From the NCBI RefSeq assembly GCF_001676655.1, contig NZ_LZDB01000003.1, positions 1 to 64,000 on the forward strand: 64,000 bases of DNA, read 5' to 3'. The notes below the pieces were generated by a model. That model was not told the origin of the DNA and made no database searches. It saw only the letters and a program-made list of their open reading frames with translations. Of this stretch, positions 9,473-20,386 are shown in pieces. Both the position numbers and the translations under genes were made by a program. The stretch comes from Perlucidibaca aquatica (GTDB taxonomy: Bacteria > Pseudomonadota > Gammaproteobacteria > Pseudomonadales > Moraxellaceae). How positions within the stretch are numbered: the stretch's first letter is position 1; every line of letters begins with the position of its first letter.

Positions 9473-10840
9473 ATGGCAAACACCGGTAACAAGCAACAAG
9501 CGCGTGAGATGCTCCAAAATCCTGGTATGCAAAAAGGCATGTCCGAGCTTTGGCAACGTATCGGCTTTTTGTTGTTTGCTTTGCTGGTGTTTCGCCTCGG
9601 CGCCCATATTCCTGTTCCGGGCATCAATCCGGATCAGCTAGCCGCCCTGTTTGACCGCAATAAAGACACCATCTTGAGCTTGTTCAACATGTTCTCGGGT
9701 GGTGCTTTAGAGCGTATGTCCATTCTTGCATTGGGCATCATGCCGTACATTTCGGCCTCTATTATTATGCAGCTGGCTTCGAGTGTGATTCCTTCCCTCG
9801 AAGCGCTGAAGAAAGAAGGTGAGTCTGGCCGTCGTCAGATTAATCAATACACGCGGTACGCTACGGTCTTGCTGGCATTAGTCCAGGCCATTGGTATGTC
9901 AGTTGGTCTGCAGTCCCAGGGCATTACCATCGCTACGGGTATGGCTTTTTATGTTCCCGCCATTGTCTCCCTCGTTGCCGGCTCTATGTTTTTGATGTGG
10001 CTTGGAGAACAAATTACCGAGCGCGGTGTAGGCAACGGTATTTCCATGCTTATTTTTGCCGGTATCGTTGCGGGTATGCCCAGCGCAATTGGTGGAGCAC
10101 TTGAGTCTGCTCGTCAGGGTGAAATCAGTGTTATTGGTTTGATTGTTGTGGGTGTACTTGCGCTTGCTGTCGTGGCTGCTGTGATCTTTATGGAGCGCGG
10201 TCAACGTCGTATCACAGTGCAGTACGCTCAGCGTCAGCAGGGTAGAAAAGTGTTTGCGGCACAGCAAAGCCACCTTCCTTTGAAGTTGAACATGGCTGGC
10301 GTGATCCCTGCTATTTTTGCTAGCTCGTTGCTCTTGTTCCCAGCGAGCTTGGGGCAATGGTTTGCTCAGGCGCCTAATCCAAATGCTGTTCAGCGTGCCC
10401 TGCAAGAAGTATCGCTGTTGTTGGCTCCCGCACAGCCTTTGTACTTGGTCTTGTTCGCAGCCTTAATTATTTTCTTCTGCTACTTCTATACGGCGTTGGT
10501 ATTTAACCCTCGTGACGTAGCAGACAATTTAAAGAAGTCGGGTGCCTATATTCCAGGTATTCGTCCGGGCGAGCAAACCAGCCGCTATATCGATTCTGTT
10601 CTTGGTCGTCTGACCCTGATCGGTGCAATTTACATTGCTGCAGTGTGTTTGCTGCCGATGATTTTGCAAGTTGCCTTCAATGTGCCGTTCTACCTCGGTG
10701 GTACGTCCTTGTTGATCGTGGTGGTGGTGGTCATGGACTTTATGTCTCAGGTCCAGTCCCATCTGATGTCCCATCAGTATGAATCCCTGATGAAGAAAGC
10801 CAACCTCAAGGGTTTCGGCCCGGCTGGCCAGATTCGTTAA
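9473..10840 (+). CDS. secY: Preprotein translocase subunit SecY
   Basis: A 455-residue inner-membrane protein with about ten hydrophobic segments, the channel of the Sec translocon that works with SecE, SecG and SecA. Family signatures include [40 protein letters not shown] and the cytoplasmic loop ending [20 protein letters not shown]. Its location between rplO and rpmJ is the classic spc position. Length is slightly above the E. coli protein (443). Confidence 0.98.
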   Translation: MANTGNKQQAREMLQNPGMQKGMSELWQRIGFLLFALLVFRLGAHIPVPGINPDQLAALFDRNKDTILSLFNMFSGGALERMSILALGIMPYISASIIMQLASSVIPSLEALKKEGESGRRQINQYTRYATVLLALVQAIGMSVGLQSQGITIATGMAFYVPAIVSLVAGSMFLMWLGEQITERGVGNGISMLIFAGIVAGMPSAIGGALESARQGEISVIGLIVVGVLALAVVAAVIFMERGQRRITVQYAQRQQGRKVFAAQQSHLPLKLNMAGVIPAIFASSLLLFPASLGQWFAQAPNPNAVQRALQEVSLLLAPAQPLYLVLFAALIIFFCYFYTALVFNPRDVADNLKKSGAYIPGIRPGEQTSRYIDSVLGRLTLIGAIYIAAVCLLPMILQVAFNVPFYLGGTSLLIVVVVVMDFMSQVQSHLMSHQYESLMKKANLKGFGPAGQIR

Positions 10841-10876
10841 TTCGTTCATCACTGATTTTGTTGGAGAAGTTGAACC

Positions 10877-10993
10877 ATGAAAGTTCAAGCCTCAGTAAAG
10901 AAAATTTGCGGCAACTGCAAGATCGTTCGTCGTAATGGAAGCCTGCGGGTTATTTGCAGCGCGGAACCGCGCCACAAACAGCGCCAGGGTTAA
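10877..10993 (+). CDS. rpmJ: 50S ribosomal protein L36
   Basis: A 38-residue protein read directly from the sequence: ATG 10877 to TAA 10991-10993. It starts [16 protein letters not shown] and keeps the zinc-ribbon ligands Cys11, Cys14, Cys27 and His33, so this is the zinc-binding L36 form. It follows secY and precedes rpsM as in E. coli. TTGGAG lies about 11 bases before the start. Confidence 0.96.
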   Translation: MKVQASVKKICGNCKIVRRNGSLRVICSAEPRHKQRQG

Positions 10994-11100
10994 TTCTCAG
11001 TTATTGGTTGCTTTAGACTGTTGGAGTCGTTAGACTCTCGCGCCTTTCGTGCATAGTCTGAATCACCAGTCTGATACGCCAAGAAGTGGAGTAAAGGTCA

Positions 11101-11457
11101 ATGGCTCGTATAGCCGGCGTCAACATTCCTGATAACAAGCATGCGGTCATCTCGCTGACCTACATCTTTGGTATCGGTCGCACAACATCTGCCAAGATCC
11201 TCGAGGCAGTTGGTATTGCTCCGGCTACTAAGATTAAGGAGCTAACAGATGCGCAGCTAGATCAGGTGCGTGCTCAAGTGGCTACTGTTACAACAGAGGG
11301 TGACCTCCGTCGTGAAGTATCCATGAACATCAAGCGTCTCATGGACCTGGGTTGCTACCGTGGCATTCGCCACCGTCGCGGTCTGCCGGTTCGTGGTCAG
11401 CGCACTAAGACCAATGCTCGTACTCGTAAGGGTCCGCGCAAGGCACTTAAGAAATAA
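11101..11457 (+). CDS. rpsM: 30S ribosomal protein S13
   Basis: A 118-residue S13 ([22 protein letters not shown]-terminal [19 protein letters not shown]). It lies in the 30S head, touches the P-site tRNA and bridges to L5. First gene of the alpha operon. The 107-base gap after rpmJ has no terminator but contains two GTCTGA repeats and an AGTGGAG ribosome site. Confidence 0.98.
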   Translation: MARIAGVNIPDNKHAVISLTYIFGIGRTTSAKILEAVGIAPATKIKELTDAQLDQVRAQVATVTTEGDLRREVSMNIKRLMDLGCYRGIRHRRGLPVRGQRTKTNARTRKGPRKALKK

Positions 11458-11492
11458 ATTTCATTCATTCTGCTGAACTCGGAAGCTAAAAG

Positions 11493-11882
11493 ATGGCAAA
11501 AGATAATTCGCGCGGTCGCAAGAAGGTGACCCGTCAGGTCACCGACGGCATCGCGCACATTCATGCTTCTTTTAATAACACCATTGTGATGATTACCGAT
11601 CGTCAAGGTAACGCACTGGCCTGGGCCACCTCCGGTGGTCAGGGCTTCCGCGGTTCCCGCAAGTCCACCCCATTTGCCGCCCAGGTGGCCGCCGAAGTAG
11701 CTGGTAAAGCTGCCCAGGAATACGGTCTAAAGAATCTGGATGTGCAAGTTAAGGGTCCGGGCCCGGGCCGCGAGTCCGCCGTGCGTGCTTTAAACGCAGT
11801 GGGTTATAAAATTAATAGCATTTCAGATGTGACGCCTATCCCGCACAACGGGTGTCGTCCTTCCAAAAAGCGTCGCGTGTAA
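11493..11882 (+). CDS. rpsK: 30S ribosomal protein S11
   Basis: A 129-residue S11 with the [21 protein letters not shown] core and the C-terminal [18 protein letters not shown] signature. It is on the 30S platform near the mRNA exit. Second gene of the alpha block. Confidence 0.98.
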   Translation: MAKDNSRGRKKVTRQVTDGIAHIHASFNNTIVMITDRQGNALAWATSGGQGFRGSRKSTPFAAQVAAEVAGKAAQEYGLKNLDVQVKGPGPGRESAVRALNAVGYKINSISDVTPIPHNGCRPSKKRRV

Positions 11883-11897
11883 GAGGAGACTGGGAAA

Positions 11898-12521
11898 ATG
11901 GCTCGTTATATTGGTCCCAAGTGCAAGCTCTCCCGTCGCGAAGGCGTCGATCTTCAATTGAAGAGCGGCGTCCGCGCACTGGATTCGAAGTGCAAAGCGG
12001 ATACCCCACCAGGTCAACACGGCGCGTCCCGCAAGGGTCGTATGTCGGACTTCGGTACCCAGCATCGTGAAAAGATGAAAGTTCGTCGTATCTACGGCGT
12101 GCTTGAGCGTCAGTTCAGCAACTACTACAAGGAAGCTGCCCGTATTAAGGGTGCTACCGGTGAGAACTTGCTGCAACTGCTCGAATCGCGTCTCGACAAC
12201 GTTGTTTATCGCATGGGCTTCGGTTCGACCCGTTCGGAAGCACGTCAGCTGGTTAGCCACCGTGCCATTTTGGTCAACGGTGTTCGCGTCAACGTCGCCT
12301 CCATTCAGGTGTCGGCTGGTGATGTGATTTCTCTGCATGAGAAAGCTAAAGCGCAGCTGCGTGTTAAGAATGCTCTGGAACTCGCTGCACAGCGCGGCAT
12401 TCCAGCATGGTTGACCGTTGATGCGACGAAGATGGAAGGTACTTTCAAGTCTCGTCCTGAGCGCAGTGATCTGTCTTCAGATATCAACGAAAACTTGATC
12501 GTTGAACTGTACTCCAAGTAA
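11898..12521 (+). CDS. rpsD: 30S ribosomal protein S4
   Basis: A 207-residue S4 starting [16 protein letters not shown], with an S4 RNA-binding domain around residues 95-155 ([20 protein letters not shown]). The N-terminal part lacks the four-cysteine zinc site of Gram-positive forms. S4 nucleates 30S assembly and in E. coli represses the alpha operon by binding the rpsM leader. SD AGAGGAGA precedes the ATG. Confidence 0.98.
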   Translation: MARYIGPKCKLSRREGVDLQLKSGVRALDSKCKADTPPGQHGASRKGRMSDFGTQHREKMKVRRIYGVLERQFSNYYKEAARIKGATGENLLQLLESRLDNVVYRMGFGSTRSEARQLVSHRAILVNGVRVNVASIQVSAGDVISLHEKAKAQLRVKNALELAAQRGIPAWLTVDATKMEGTFKSRPERSDLSSDINENLIVELYSK

Positions 12522-12544
12522 TCGATTGATTTGAGGTCTCTTCC

Positions 12545-13552
12545 ATGTCACAGGTCAATGAGTTTCTGACACCGCGCAGCATTGCTGTACAGGCTGTCAG
12601 TGGCAACCGCGCCAAGGTGACCCTGGAGCCGCTAGAGCGCGGCTTCGGTCACACATTGGGTAACGCGTTGCGTCGCATTCTGCTCTCGTCCATGCCTGGC
12701 GCTGCCGTGGTGGATGTTGAGATTGAAGGCGTTGAACACGAATACAGCGCCATCGAAGGTGTTCAGGAAGATGTCATTGAAATCCTGTTGAACCTGAAAG
12801 GCCTTGCTATCAAGTTGTTCGAACAACAGGAAGCTGTTCTGCACATCGACGCTAAAGGTCCATGCGTAGTTACAGCCGGTGATTTAACGATTCCACACAA
12901 TGTTGAAATCGTTAATCCAGAGCATGTCATTGCCACATTAGGTAGCAACGCTCATCTTAAGATGAAGCTGCGTGTTGCTCGTGGTCGTGGTTATGAGCCA
13001 GCTGACTCGCGTTATGACGACGAAGAAACGCGTCCGATTGGCCGTCTGCTGCTCGATGCTTCGTTCAGCCCTATCCTTCGCGTTGCTTATGTCGTTGAGA
13101 GTGCTCGTGTAGAACAGCGCACTGACCTCGACAAGCTAGTGATTGACTTGGAAACCAATGGCACCATCGAAGCAGAAGAAGCGATCCGTCGCGCTGCTAC
13201 GGTTTTGCAACAACAGATCTCGGTCTTTGTAGACTTAGAGTCTGATGCTGCTCCGGTTGCTGCTGGTGGCGCAGGTCCGGATGTAGATCCGATCTTATTG
13301 CGTCCGGTTGACGATCTGGAATTGACTGTTCGTTCAGCCAATTGCTTGAAAGCAGAAAACATTTACTACATTGGTGATCTGGTCCAGCGCACCGAAGTAG
13401 AATTGCTGAAAACGCCGAACTTGGGCAAGAAGTCGCTGACCGAAATCAAGGATGTATTGGCTTCCAAGGGCTTGTCCCTCGGTATGCGCCTTGATAACTG
13501 GCCTCCGGCTAGCCTGCGTAACGATGACCGTTTGAATTTTCGCGGTCGTTGA
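12545..13552 (+). CDS. rpoA: RNA polymerase alpha subunit
   Basis: A 335-residue alpha subunit. The N-terminal domain (about 1-235), which dimerises and assembles beta and beta', shows [23 protein letters not shown]. The C-terminal domain (about 250-320), which binds UP elements and activators, shows [17 protein letters not shown] and [16 protein letters not shown]. It sits between rpsD and rplQ as in nearly all bacteria. Confidence 0.98.
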   Translation: MSQVNEFLTPRSIAVQAVSGNRAKVTLEPLERGFGHTLGNALRRILLSSMPGAAVVDVEIEGVEHEYSAIEGVQEDVIEILLNLKGLAIKLFEQQEAVLHIDAKGPCVVTAGDLTIPHNVEIVNPEHVIATLGSNAHLKMKLRVARGRGYEPADSRYDDEETRPIGRLLLDASFSPILRVAYVVESARVEQRTDLDKLVIDLETNGTIEAEEAIRRAATVLQQQISVFVDLESDAAPVAAGGAGPDVDPILLRPVDDLELTVRSANCLKAENIYYIGDLVQRTEVELLKTPNLGKKSLTEIKDVLASKGLSLGMRLDNWPPASLRNDDRLNFRGR

Positions 13553-13583
13553 TCGGCAACTGAATTAGTGTAGGAAAACTGCC

Positions 13584-13970
13584 ATGCGTCATCGTAATAG
13601 TGGTGTAAAACTCGGCCGCACCAGCAGCCACCGTATGGCCATGTTCCAGAACATGGCAGTGTCTCTGTTTGAGCACGAACTGATTCGCACAACTCTGCCG
13701 AAAGCGAAAGAACTTCGCCGTATCGCCGAACCGCTAATCACGCTTGCCAAGCACGACAACGTTGCAAACCGCCGTTTGGCATTTGCTCGTACGCGTTCGA
13801 AAGAAATCGTCGGCAAGTTGTTCACTGTTCTCGGCCCACGCTACAAAGAGCGCAATGGTGGTTACCTGCGTGTTCTGAAAGCTGGTAACCGTCCTGGTGA
13901 CAACGCGCCTATGGCGTACGTCGAACTGGTTGATCGTGCCATTGCTGGTGCAGCGGTTGATGCTGAATAA
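13584..13970 (+). CDS. rplQ: 50S ribosomal protein L17
   Basis: A 128-residue L17 ([41 protein letters not shown]). A 50S protein near the tunnel exit. It is the last gene of the ribosomal block; a strong terminator follows 18 bases downstream. Confidence 0.98.
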   Translation: MRHRNSGVKLGRTSSHRMAMFQNMAVSLFEHELIRTTLPKAKELRRIAEPLITLAKHDNVANRRLAFARTRSKEIVGKLFTVLGPRYKERNGGYLRVLKAGNRPGDNAPMAYVELVDRAIAGAAVDAE

Positions 13971-13987
13971 GCATTAATGGTTGAGTT

Positions 13988-14016
13988 AAAAAAACCGGCT
14001 TAGGCCGGTTTTTTTT
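13988..14016 (+). terminator. Intrinsic terminator after rplQ, probably bidirectional
   Basis: AACCGGC and GCCGGTT (13993-14010) form a 7-bp stem with a TTAG loop, flanked by an A-run and followed by a run of eight T (14009-14016). The symmetry suits both the alpha operon from the left and uvrA from the right. Confidence 0.9.
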
Positions 14017-14046
14017 CGTCTGTATAGTCGCTCTTGGCGAGGCAGC

Positions 14047-16878
14047 TTAGCGCTGCATGGCCAAGAGCGGAGCTAAAAAGCGCCCGGTATGTGATAGCTC
14101 TACTAGGCAAATCTGCTCAGGAGTGCCAGTCGCTAGGATCTCGCCGCCGCTTTCGCCGCCCTCTGGCCCTAGGTCTATGACCCAGTCCGCTGTTTTAACG
14201 ACATCTAGGTTGTGCTCAATAATGACGACCGTGTTGCCTTGGTCGCGTAGGCGGTGAAGCACGCCCAGTAATTGCTGAATATCATGAAAGTGTAGGCCGG
14301 TCGTGGGCTCATCCAGAATGTACAGCGTACGCCCGGTGTCACGTTTTGAGAGCTCTCGTGACAGCTTCACACGCTGCGCTTCGCCGCCGGACAATGTGGT
14401 GGCTGCCTGACCCAGTGTGATGTAAGACAGCCCCACATCCATTAGCGTCTGTAGCTTCCTCGCGAGTGCAGGAACGGCATCAAAGAAATCACGTGCAGCT
14501 TCCACGGTCATCTCTAAGACTTCAGTGATGTTCTTATTTTTATAGCGAATGTCTAATGTTTCGCGGTTATAGCGTTTGCCTTTGCAAACATCGCAGGGCA
14601 CATACACATCGGGTAGGAAGTGCATTTCAACCTTAATAACGCCATCGCCCTGACAAGCTTCGCAGCGGCCACCTTTCACGTTAAAGGAGAATCGGCCGGG
14701 TCCGTAGCCGCGAGATCTTGCTTCTTGAGTTCCGGCAAAGAGCTCGCGTACTGGGGTAAAAATACCGGTATAGGTTGCCGGATTAGAGCGCGGGGTGCGG
14801 CCAATCGGGCTTTGATCAATATCAACGACCTTATCTAAAAGCTGCATGCCTTCAATGGCATCGTGTTCGGCTGGTGTCCTTTCGGCAGCCCCGTTAAGTG
14901 CATGTGCGGCAACGGGATACAACGTGGCATTGATGAGGGTGGACTTGCCGGAGCCTGATACGCCCGTGACACAGGTCATTAGCCCCAGCGGAATTTCTGC
15001 CGTGACATTCTTCAGGTTATTTCCGCGGGCACCGACCAGCCGGAGTACTTGCTCTGGATTATACGGATGGCGCTTCTTGGGGATTTCAATGCGCTTACGC
15101 CCGGAGAGGTAATCCGCTGTTAAGGAGCCTTCGGTGCTCAGTAGGTCTTCATAGCTGCCCGAGGCAATGACACGTCCGCCGTGTATGCCGGCGCCGGGGC
15201 CAATGTCGATGACATAATCCGCAGCTCGAATAGCGTCCTCGTCATGTTCAACGACGAGAACAGAGTTACCTAGATCGCGCAGATGCACCAAGGTCGCCAG
15301 TAGTCGCTCGTTGTCTCGTTGATGTAAGCCAATGGATGGCTCATCAAGCACATACATGACACCGACTAGGCCGGCACCGATTTGTGATGCCAAGCGAATA
15401 CGTTGCGCCTCTCCACCCGATAAGGTGTCTGCCGAGCGGTCGAGACTGAGATAGTCTAAGCCCACGTTCACCAGGAACTGTAAGCGTTCGCGAACTTCCT
15501 TCAGGATCTTTTCGGCTATCTCGCCTTTCGCGCCCGGTAAGCGCATGAGCGCAAAGGTTTCGTTAGCCTTAGCGATAGGGAGTCTCGAAATCTGCGGTAA
15601 GTTCAGTTCGTTGATGAATACGTTGCGCGCTTCGCGTCGAAGTCGTGAGCCGCCGCAGTCGGAGCATGGGGCAGAGTTAAGTAGCTGGCCCAGCTCTTCG
15701 CGCACGCTATTCGATTCGGTTTCGCGATAGCGTCGCTCGAGGTTTGTGAGAATCCCCTCGAAACTGTGCTCACGAATCACTTGCTTGCCGCGGTCGCCCA
15801 CATAAGTGAACTGAATCTCATCGTCTCCAGAGCCATGAAGCAGGATGTGTTGAATCTTTGGGGTGAGTTTTTCCCACGCGGTATCAAGCTCGAAGCGATA
15901 GTGCTGGGCTAATGATTCCAGCATCGCATAATAATAAAAATTGCGACGGTCCCAGCCCTTTATCGCGCCCTCAGAAAGTGAAAGCTCGGGATGATTAATC
16001 AGTCGTTTGGGGTCAAAAAACTGCTTAACACCTAGGCCGTCACAGCTTTGGCAGGCACCTGCGGGGTTATTAAATGAAAATAAGCGAGGTTCAAGTTCGG
16101 TAATGGAGTAACCGCAGTGCGGGCAGCTAAACCGTGCGGAGAAGACTTGCTCTGGCAGGCTGCCATCTAAGCTGGCGATCCAGGCCACGCCCTCGGCAAT
16201 GCGTAATGCCGTTTCGAAGGATTCGGCCAGGCGTAGGCTGAGGTCGGGGCGTACTTTAAAGCGATCAACCACTACCTCAATCGTGTGTTTCTTTTGTTTG
16301 TCGAGCACCGGCGCTTCGTCTAAATCGACGACAAGGCCGTTAATGCGAGCGCGCACAAATCCTTCCGCTTTGAGTTTCTCAAAAACATGAAGATGCTCGC
16401 CTTTGCGCTCACGAATGACGGGGGCGAGTAGCATCAGCCCCGTACCTTCAGGCAACGCCAAAACATGGTCGACCATTTGGCTGACGGTTTGAGCGGCAAG
16501 CGCAACATCATGATCTGGGCAGCGCGGGGTGCCGGCCCGGGCAAACAGCAGTCTTAGGTAGTCGTGAATTTCCGTGATGGTGCCAACCGTGGAGCGCGGG
16601 TTGTGGGATGTGGACTTTTGTTCAATAGAGATGGCTGGCGAGAGCCCCTCAATATGATCCACGTCCGGCTTTTCCATGAGGGATAGGAATTGCCGCGCAT
16701 AAGCCGACAGCGACTCAACATAGCGGCGCTGGCCTTCCGCATAGAGCGTATCAAAGGCGAGTGAGGACTTACCGGAGCCGGACAGCCCCGTGATCACCAC
16801 AAACTTGTTGCGTGGAATATCGACATCAATATTTTTTAAATTGTGGGTTCGGGCCCCGCGAACTTTAATGCTACTCAT
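14047..16878 (-). CDS. uvrA: Excinuclease ABC subunit A
   Basis: A 943-residue UvrA, the damage-recognition ATPase of nucleotide excision repair, working with UvrB and UvrC. Visible: first Walker [14 protein letters not shown] near residue 33, a zinc site (CPHCGY and CQSCDG) near 253-283, first ABC signature [12 protein letters not shown], second Walker [15 protein letters not shown] near 640, the second zinc module (CEACQGDG and CDVCKG) near 740-765, and second signature [15 protein letters not shown]. Full length. Convergent with rplQ and divergent from yajR. I looked for an SOS box in the 144-base gap and found no consensus match. Confidence 0.98.
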   Translation of the reverse strand: MSSIKVRGARTHNLKNIDVDIPRNKFVVITGLSGSGKSSLAFDTLYAEGQRRYVESLSAYARQFLSLMEKPDVDHIEGLSPAISIEQKSTSHNPRSTVGTITEIHDYLRLLFARAGTPRCPDHDVALAAQTVSQMVDHVLALPEGTGLMLLAPVIRERKGEHLHVFEKLKAEGFVRARINGLVVDLDEAPVLDKQKKHTIEVVVDRFKVRPDLSLRLAESFETALRIAEGVAWIASLDGSLPEQVFSARFSCPHCGYSITELEPRLFSFNNPAGACQSCDGLGVKQFFDPKRLINHPELSLSEGAIKGWDRRNFYYYAMLESLAQHYRFELDTAWEKLTPKIQHILLHGSGDDEIQFTYVGDRGKQVIREHSFEGILTNLERRYRETESNSVREELGQLLNSAPCSDCGGSRLRREARNVFINELNLPQISRLPIAKANETFALMRLPGAKGEIAEKILKEVRERLQFLVNVGLDYLSLDRSADTLSGGEAQRIRLASQIGAGLVGVMYVLDEPSIGLHQRDNERLLATLVHLRDLGNSVLVVEHDEDAIRAADYVIDIGPGAGIHGGRVIASGSYEDLLSTEGSLTADYLSGRKRIEIPKKRHPYNPEQVLRLVGARGNNLKNVTAEIPLGLMTCVTGVSGSGKSTLINATLYPVAAHALNGAAERTPAEHDAIEGMQLLDKVVDIDQSPIGRTPRSNPATYTGIFTPVRELFAGTQEARSRGYGPGRFSFNVKGGRCEACQGDGVIKVEMHFLPDVYVPCDVCKGKRYNRETLDIRYKNKNITEVLEMTVEAARDFFDAVPALARKLQTLMDVGLSYITLGQAATTLSGGEAQRVKLSRELSKRDTGRTLYILDEPTTGLHFHDIQQLLGVLHRLRDQGNTVVIIEHNLDVVKTADWVIDLGPEGGESGGEILATGTPEQICLVELSHTGRFLAPLLAMQR

Positions 16879-17022
16879 GCCGTCTCAGCGCGCTCGTAAA
16901 AATCAATCAAGCAGTATACGCAAAACTCATGGCATGGCGCAGAGAACAGACTGTTGCGTGTTCAGTTCTTCGAGGCGAAAGCACTGTTACACTATCGCCT
17001 TTCTATAGAGTGTTTGTCTGAA

Positions 17023-18384
17023 ATGTCCCGTTATTCGCCACTCGAGCGCCGCGCTGTCTTTTCGTTGTCAGGCCTTTTTTCGCTGCGAATGATTGGTCTT
17101 TTCATGATCCTGCCGGTCTTTTCTGTCTATGGCACGACGCTGAGTGGCGCAACTCCGCTCTTAATAGGCCTGGCAGTGGGCGCATACGGGCTGGCGCAGC
17201 TGATGCTGCAAATCCCCTTTGGTTTATTGGCGGATCGTTATGATCGCCGCCGGTTAATTCTGATTGGATTGGCCCTGTTTGCTTTGGGTGGTGCTATTGC
17301 TGCGCTCTCAACGTCGATCTGGGGCGTGATTTTTGGGCGCTTTCTGCAGGGCTCGGGCGCAATTTCTGCGGTTGTGATGGCCTTAATGTCGGATACCGTG
17401 CGTGAAGAAAATCGCACCAAAGCCATGGCGACGATAGGCATGAGTATTGGTGTTTCATTTGCAGTCGCCTTCGTGCTTGGCCCGGTGCTGGCGAATGCGG
17501 TAGGGCTATCGGGACTATTTGCTGCTACTGCGCTGATGGGCGTTGCGGCGATCTTCATTGCGCTGAAGTTCGTGCCAAGGGCGGCCGTTGCTCGAAGGCA
17601 ACTGCCGCTGCGCTATCGCGAGCAACTGGTGGCACTTTCGCGTCATCCTGAATTATCGCGGCTGAATATGGGCATTTTTACCCTGCATTTAGTCATGACA
17701 GCCTGTTTTGTGGCGTTGCCGCCATTGCTCGTTTCCGCAGGCTTGCCCGTGGCAAAACATGGCTGGTTATATTTGCCGGTTATGCTGCTGGCATTTATTG
17801 CGCTGATTCCTGCCGTGATTGTGGCTGAACGACAGCAGCGAATGAAGGAGGTCTTCCTATTTGCCATCGTCATGCTCGCGATGGCGATGGTGGCACTGTC
17901 GCAGGCACAGGGCTTGGTCGCGTTAATTGCAGCGGTGTGTCTGTTCTTTTTCGCCTTTAATCTGTTGGAGGCCTTGTTGCCGTCGCTGGTCAGCAAAGTC
18001 AGCCCTGCTGGTAGCAAGGGAACGGCGATGGGGATATACAGTAGTAGCCAGTTTCTGGGGGCTTTTTTGGGTGGCATTCTCGGCGGCTTAAGCCATAGTT
18101 TGCCGGGGCAGCTCAGTATCTTTGTGATTCTTGCGCTCGTGGTATTACTTTGGATAGGGCGTGCTGCAGGAATGAGTCAGCCGCGTTATGGCAAGAGCCT
18201 AACACTCCAGCCGTTACCCGGCGTATTACTGACAACAGCACAGATTGAGGCGCTGCAAGCACTGGTGGGCGTGGAAGAGCTAGTGCACTTGCCGGAAGAG
18301 TCTGTGGTGTATTTAAAAGTTGATCCAAAGCAATGGTCAGACAGTGCCTTGTCCGGCTGGCCAGTGAAAATTTTACCGACGTGA
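17023..18384 (+). CDS. yajR: MFS transporter, YajR type
   Basis: A 453-residue inner-membrane protein of the major facilitator superfamily with about twelve membrane segments and motif A (LADRYDRRR) after segment 2. From about residue 390 a soluble C-terminal domain follows (LLTTAQIEALQALVGVEEL ... VVYLKVDP), corresponding to the ferredoxin-like YAM domain that distinguishes E. coli YajR. The start at 17023 gives MSRYSPLERRAVFSLS, aligned with the E. coli N-terminus; the longer in-frame reading from 16954 has no homologous sequence. Substrate is unknown; a drug/proton antiporter role is only inferred from the family. Neighbour of ssb, as in many Pseudomonadales. Confidence 0.88.
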   Translation: MSRYSPLERRAVFSLSGLFSLRMIGLFMILPVFSVYGTTLSGATPLLIGLAVGAYGLAQLMLQIPFGLLADRYDRRRLILIGLALFALGGAIAALSTSIWGVIFGRFLQGSGAISAVVMALMSDTVREENRTKAMATIGMSIGVSFAVAFVLGPVLANAVGLSGLFAATALMGVAAIFIALKFVPRAAVARRQLPLRYREQLVALSRHPELSRLNMGIFTLHLVMTACFVALPPLLVSAGLPVAKHGWLYLPVMLLAFIALIPAVIVAERQQRMKEVFLFAIVMLAMAMVALSQAQGLVALIAAVCLFFFAFNLLEALLPSLVSKVSPAGSKGTAMGIYSSSQFLGAFLGGILGGLSHSLPGQLSIFVILALVVLLWIGRAAGMSQPRYGKSLTLQPLPGVLLTTAQIEALQALVGVEELVHLPEESVVYLKVDPKQWSDSALSGWPVKILPT

Positions 18385-18451
18385 CTAGCGGGGCGCCGAT
18401 GCGTGCTCTACAGTTCTGTCACAACAATAAGCCCTTGGGGTGGAGTGAGTT

Positions 18452-18970
18452 ATGCGTGGCGTTAACAAAGTCATTTTAATTGGCAATTTGGGCAAAGACC
18501 CCGAAGTGCGCTATCTGCCATCAGGCGGCGCTGTGGCAAACATTACCGTAGCCACGAGTGAGTCTTGGAAAGATAAAAATACCGGTGCGATGCAAGAGCA
18601 GACGGAATGGCATCGTGTGGTTTTTTATGGCCGTTTAGCTGAAATTGCAGGCGAGTATTTGCGCAAGGGCTCTAAGGTTTATTTAGAGGGCTCATTGCAC
18701 ACGCGCAAATGGCAGGATAAACAAACCAACCAAGATCGATATAGCACTGAAATTAAGGGTAACTCCTTGCAAATGCTAGACACCAAGGGTGGCGGGCAAT
18801 CCAATAGCTATGAGGGCGGCGAAGATCAGAGCATGCCTAATTATGCAGACTTTGATGCGCCAGCCGCTCAAGCTCCACGCGCGGCAGCGCCAAGGCCTAA
18901 TCCGTCTGCTCCAGCCCGCCCTGCGGCTCCAGCAGCAATGGAAAGCTTTGATGACGATATTCCCTTTTAA
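18452..18970 (+). CDS. ssb: Single-stranded DNA-binding protein
   Basis: A 172-residue SSB. The OB fold covers about residues 1-110 ([41 protein letters not shown]). A flexible Ala/Pro linker follows, then the acidic tip DDDIPF, which binds partner proteins such as RecO, PriA and exonuclease I. It protects single-stranded DNA in replication and repair. SD GGAGTGAG lies before the ATG. Confidence 0.98.
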   Translation: MRGVNKVILIGNLGKDPEVRYLPSGGAVANITVATSESWKDKNTGAMQEQTEWHRVVFYGRLAEIAGEYLRKGSKVYLEGSLHTRKWQDKQTNQDRYSTEIKGNSLQMLDTKGGGQSNSYEGGEDQSMPNYADFDAPAAQAPRAAAPRPNPSAPARPAAPAAMESFDDDIPF

Positions 18971-18997
18971 TGGGATCAAGGCCAATGTGATTTTCTG

Positions 18998-19026
18998 AAT
19001 TAACCCCTGACTTTCAGGGGTTAATT
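18998..19026 (+). terminator. Perfect 13-bp hairpin after ssb
   Basis: AATTAACCCCTGA (18998-19010) and its exact reverse complement (19014-19026) enclose a 3-base loop, followed by ATTTT. It is a good intrinsic terminator for ssb 27 bases after its stop, and being A/T-flanked on both sides it could also act on the other strand. Confidence 0.85.
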
Positions 19027-19059
19027 ATTTTAAACAGTAAATTTATTCATTAAGCCTTG

Positions 19060-19087
19060 TTGACTGCGCTCATAATGGATATATTTC
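19060..19087 (+). promoter_or_regulatory. Candidate promoter of the H-NS-like gene
   Basis: TTGACT (19060-19065) and TATTTC (19082-19087) with a 16-base spacer lie in an AT-rich stretch about 38 bases upstream of the ATG. TATATT two bases earlier is an alternative -10 with a shorter spacer. Consensus matching only. Confidence 0.35.
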
Positions 19088-19124
19088 GCTAGTTATTTAT
19101 TAATCAGCACTTGAGGGTATATTC

Positions 19125-19466
19125 ATGGCTAAGCAGTTAAATGCAATGTCTGTTCAGGAATTGGAAGCCCTGATTCAAAAAGCGCAGGAGCTCATTGATG
19201 CCAAGAAGGCACAAGCCAGCAAATTGCAAGGTGCACGTGCTGAAATCGAGCGTATTGCTCGTGAGGCAGGTGTAAGCGTTGCTGAGTTGGTCGCACAGGC
19301 TGGCGGCGGTAAAGTGGCCAAGGCGGCCTCAACGCGCCCACCGGTTCCTGCGAAGTATCGCAATCCTGCAGATGCCAGCCAGACCTGGACGGGCCGTGGT
19401 AAGCGCCCACGCTGGTTGGCCGATGCCATTGCTGCCGGCGCTGCTCAAGATAGCTTTCTCATCTAA
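19125..19466 (+). CDS. H-NS-like nucleoid protein
   Basis: A 113-residue protein with an N-terminal coiled coil for oligomerisation (about residues 8-60, LEALIQKAQELIDAKKAQ) and a C-terminal H-NS DNA-binding motif at about 80-108 (KYRNPADASQTWTGRGKRP, then RW). This is the HvrA/BpH3/Bv3F type of H-NS protein, which binds AT-rich DNA and often silences transferred genes. It is monocistronic between two terminators and has SD GAGGG. Family membership is firm; which genes it controls is unknown. Confidence 0.88.
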   Translation: MAKQLNAMSVQELEALIQKAQELIDAKKAQASKLQGARAEIERIAREAGVSVAELVAQAGGGKVAKAASTRPPVPAKYRNPADASQTWTGRGKRPRWLADAIAAGAAQDSFLI

Positions 19467-19487
19467 GCTATGGTCGTGCGGTAACTG

Positions 19488-19515
19488 AAAAAGCCACCCT
19501 TGCGGTGGCTTTTTT
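19488..19515 (+). terminator. Intrinsic terminator after the H-NS-like gene
   Basis: AAAAAGCCACC (19488-19498) pairs with GGTGGCTTTTT (19504-19514) over a 5-base loop, giving an 11-bp stem and a T-run. It ends the H-NS-like transcript 21 bases past its stop and makes a gspN start inside it unlikely. Confidence 0.9.
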
Positions 19516-19615
19516 CGTTCACGCAAAACACACAAGCATGAAGGTGTTTTCAGGCTATTATCACGAACCTTTACAGTGTGCTGACATTGGGTCGCGGGGT
19601 CGGCGAGGATATGCG

Positions 19616-20374
19616 GTGTTAGGAAGAAAGCAAAAATGGTTCATGATGGCGATGCCCATTGTCATTGTGCTTCTTGTTTCACTGGTGCTTCATGCGCCGG
19701 CTAGCTTAGTCGTTTCACGACTAGCACCGGTGATGGCGGCAAATGGCGCCGATGCGGGTAGTGTCGCCTTGGGCGGAACCTTGCTTGACGGTCAATTGCA
19801 AACGCGACGTCAAGGCATGCCTCTTTACATTGCTTGGCAGTTACAGCTGAGTTCGCTGTGGCGTTTTGCCTATGGCGCTGACCTCATCTTGGGTGGTCCG
19901 GTCGCACTAAAAGCTAACTGGCAGAAGCAACCCGGCCAGTGGTCCTTGCAGGTTACGGATGTGCTTACTCAGGCGGGCGATGCCAGTTGGCTGTTGCCGC
20001 AATTGGTGATGCCGGCGTGGCGCAGCGACACCATGCAGTTTGCTCGCAACACAAAGGGCGAGTGGCTTAATGCGTCGGGCGAGCTAGTGACTCAAGGCGG
20101 TTTGCTGAGACTGAACTTGCAAGGCCAAATTCAGGAAATGCAAATTCCTGCAGCCTTACTGCGCTGGCGTATCGTTAATCAGAACTTGGTCGGCGAGTTG
20201 TCGCAGCGTGCTGATGGCGGCGCCTTAGCTGCGGTAACATTAACGGCAGATCAGCGCATTCAGTGGCAAATCCGTGAGCGACTCCTGCGACTGAAGCCGG
20301 GCTATCTTGGCAAGAATGATTTGGACTTGGTGGTGTTGACGGTGTCAGAGCCGTTATCGTCCCAGGGCGGTTAA
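19616..20374 (+). CDS. gspN: Type II secretion system protein N
   Basis: A 252-residue GspN-family protein with one N-terminal membrane anchor (about residues 10-32, MMAMPIVIVLLVSLVLH) and a periplasmic body. GspN is an accessory inner-membrane part of the type II secretion machine that exports folded proteins from the periplasm. An ATG start at 19505 would lie inside the preceding terminator; GTG 19616 has GAGG (19605-19608) at good distance and gives the usual length, so it is preferred. gspC follows six to twelve bases downstream depending on its start. Confidence 0.8.
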   Translation: MLGRKQKWFMMAMPIVIVLLVSLVLHAPASLVVSRLAPVMAANGADAGSVALGGTLLDGQLQTRRQGMPLYIAWQLQLSSLWRFAYGADLILGGPVALKANWQKQPGQWSLQVTDVLTQAGDASWLLPQLVMPAWRSDTMQFARNTKGEWLNASGELVTQGGLLRLNLQGQIQEMQIPAALLRWRIVNQNLVGELSQRADGGALAAVTLTADQRIQWQIRERLLRLKPGYLGKNDLDLVVLTVSEPLSSQGG

Positions 20375-20386
20375 TAGGAAATGATG

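Noticed and set aside
16951-16970. Possible LexA box in the uvrA/yajR gap (CTG...CAG)
   Set aside because: The half sites CTG and CAG are nine bases apart instead of ten and the centre is not AT-rich, so it does not match the gammaproteobacterial SOS box.
19505-19615. Longer gspN beginning at ATG 19505
   Set aside because: This start lies inside the terminator of the H-NS-like gene and adds residues unlike any GspN; GTG 19616 has a ribosome site.
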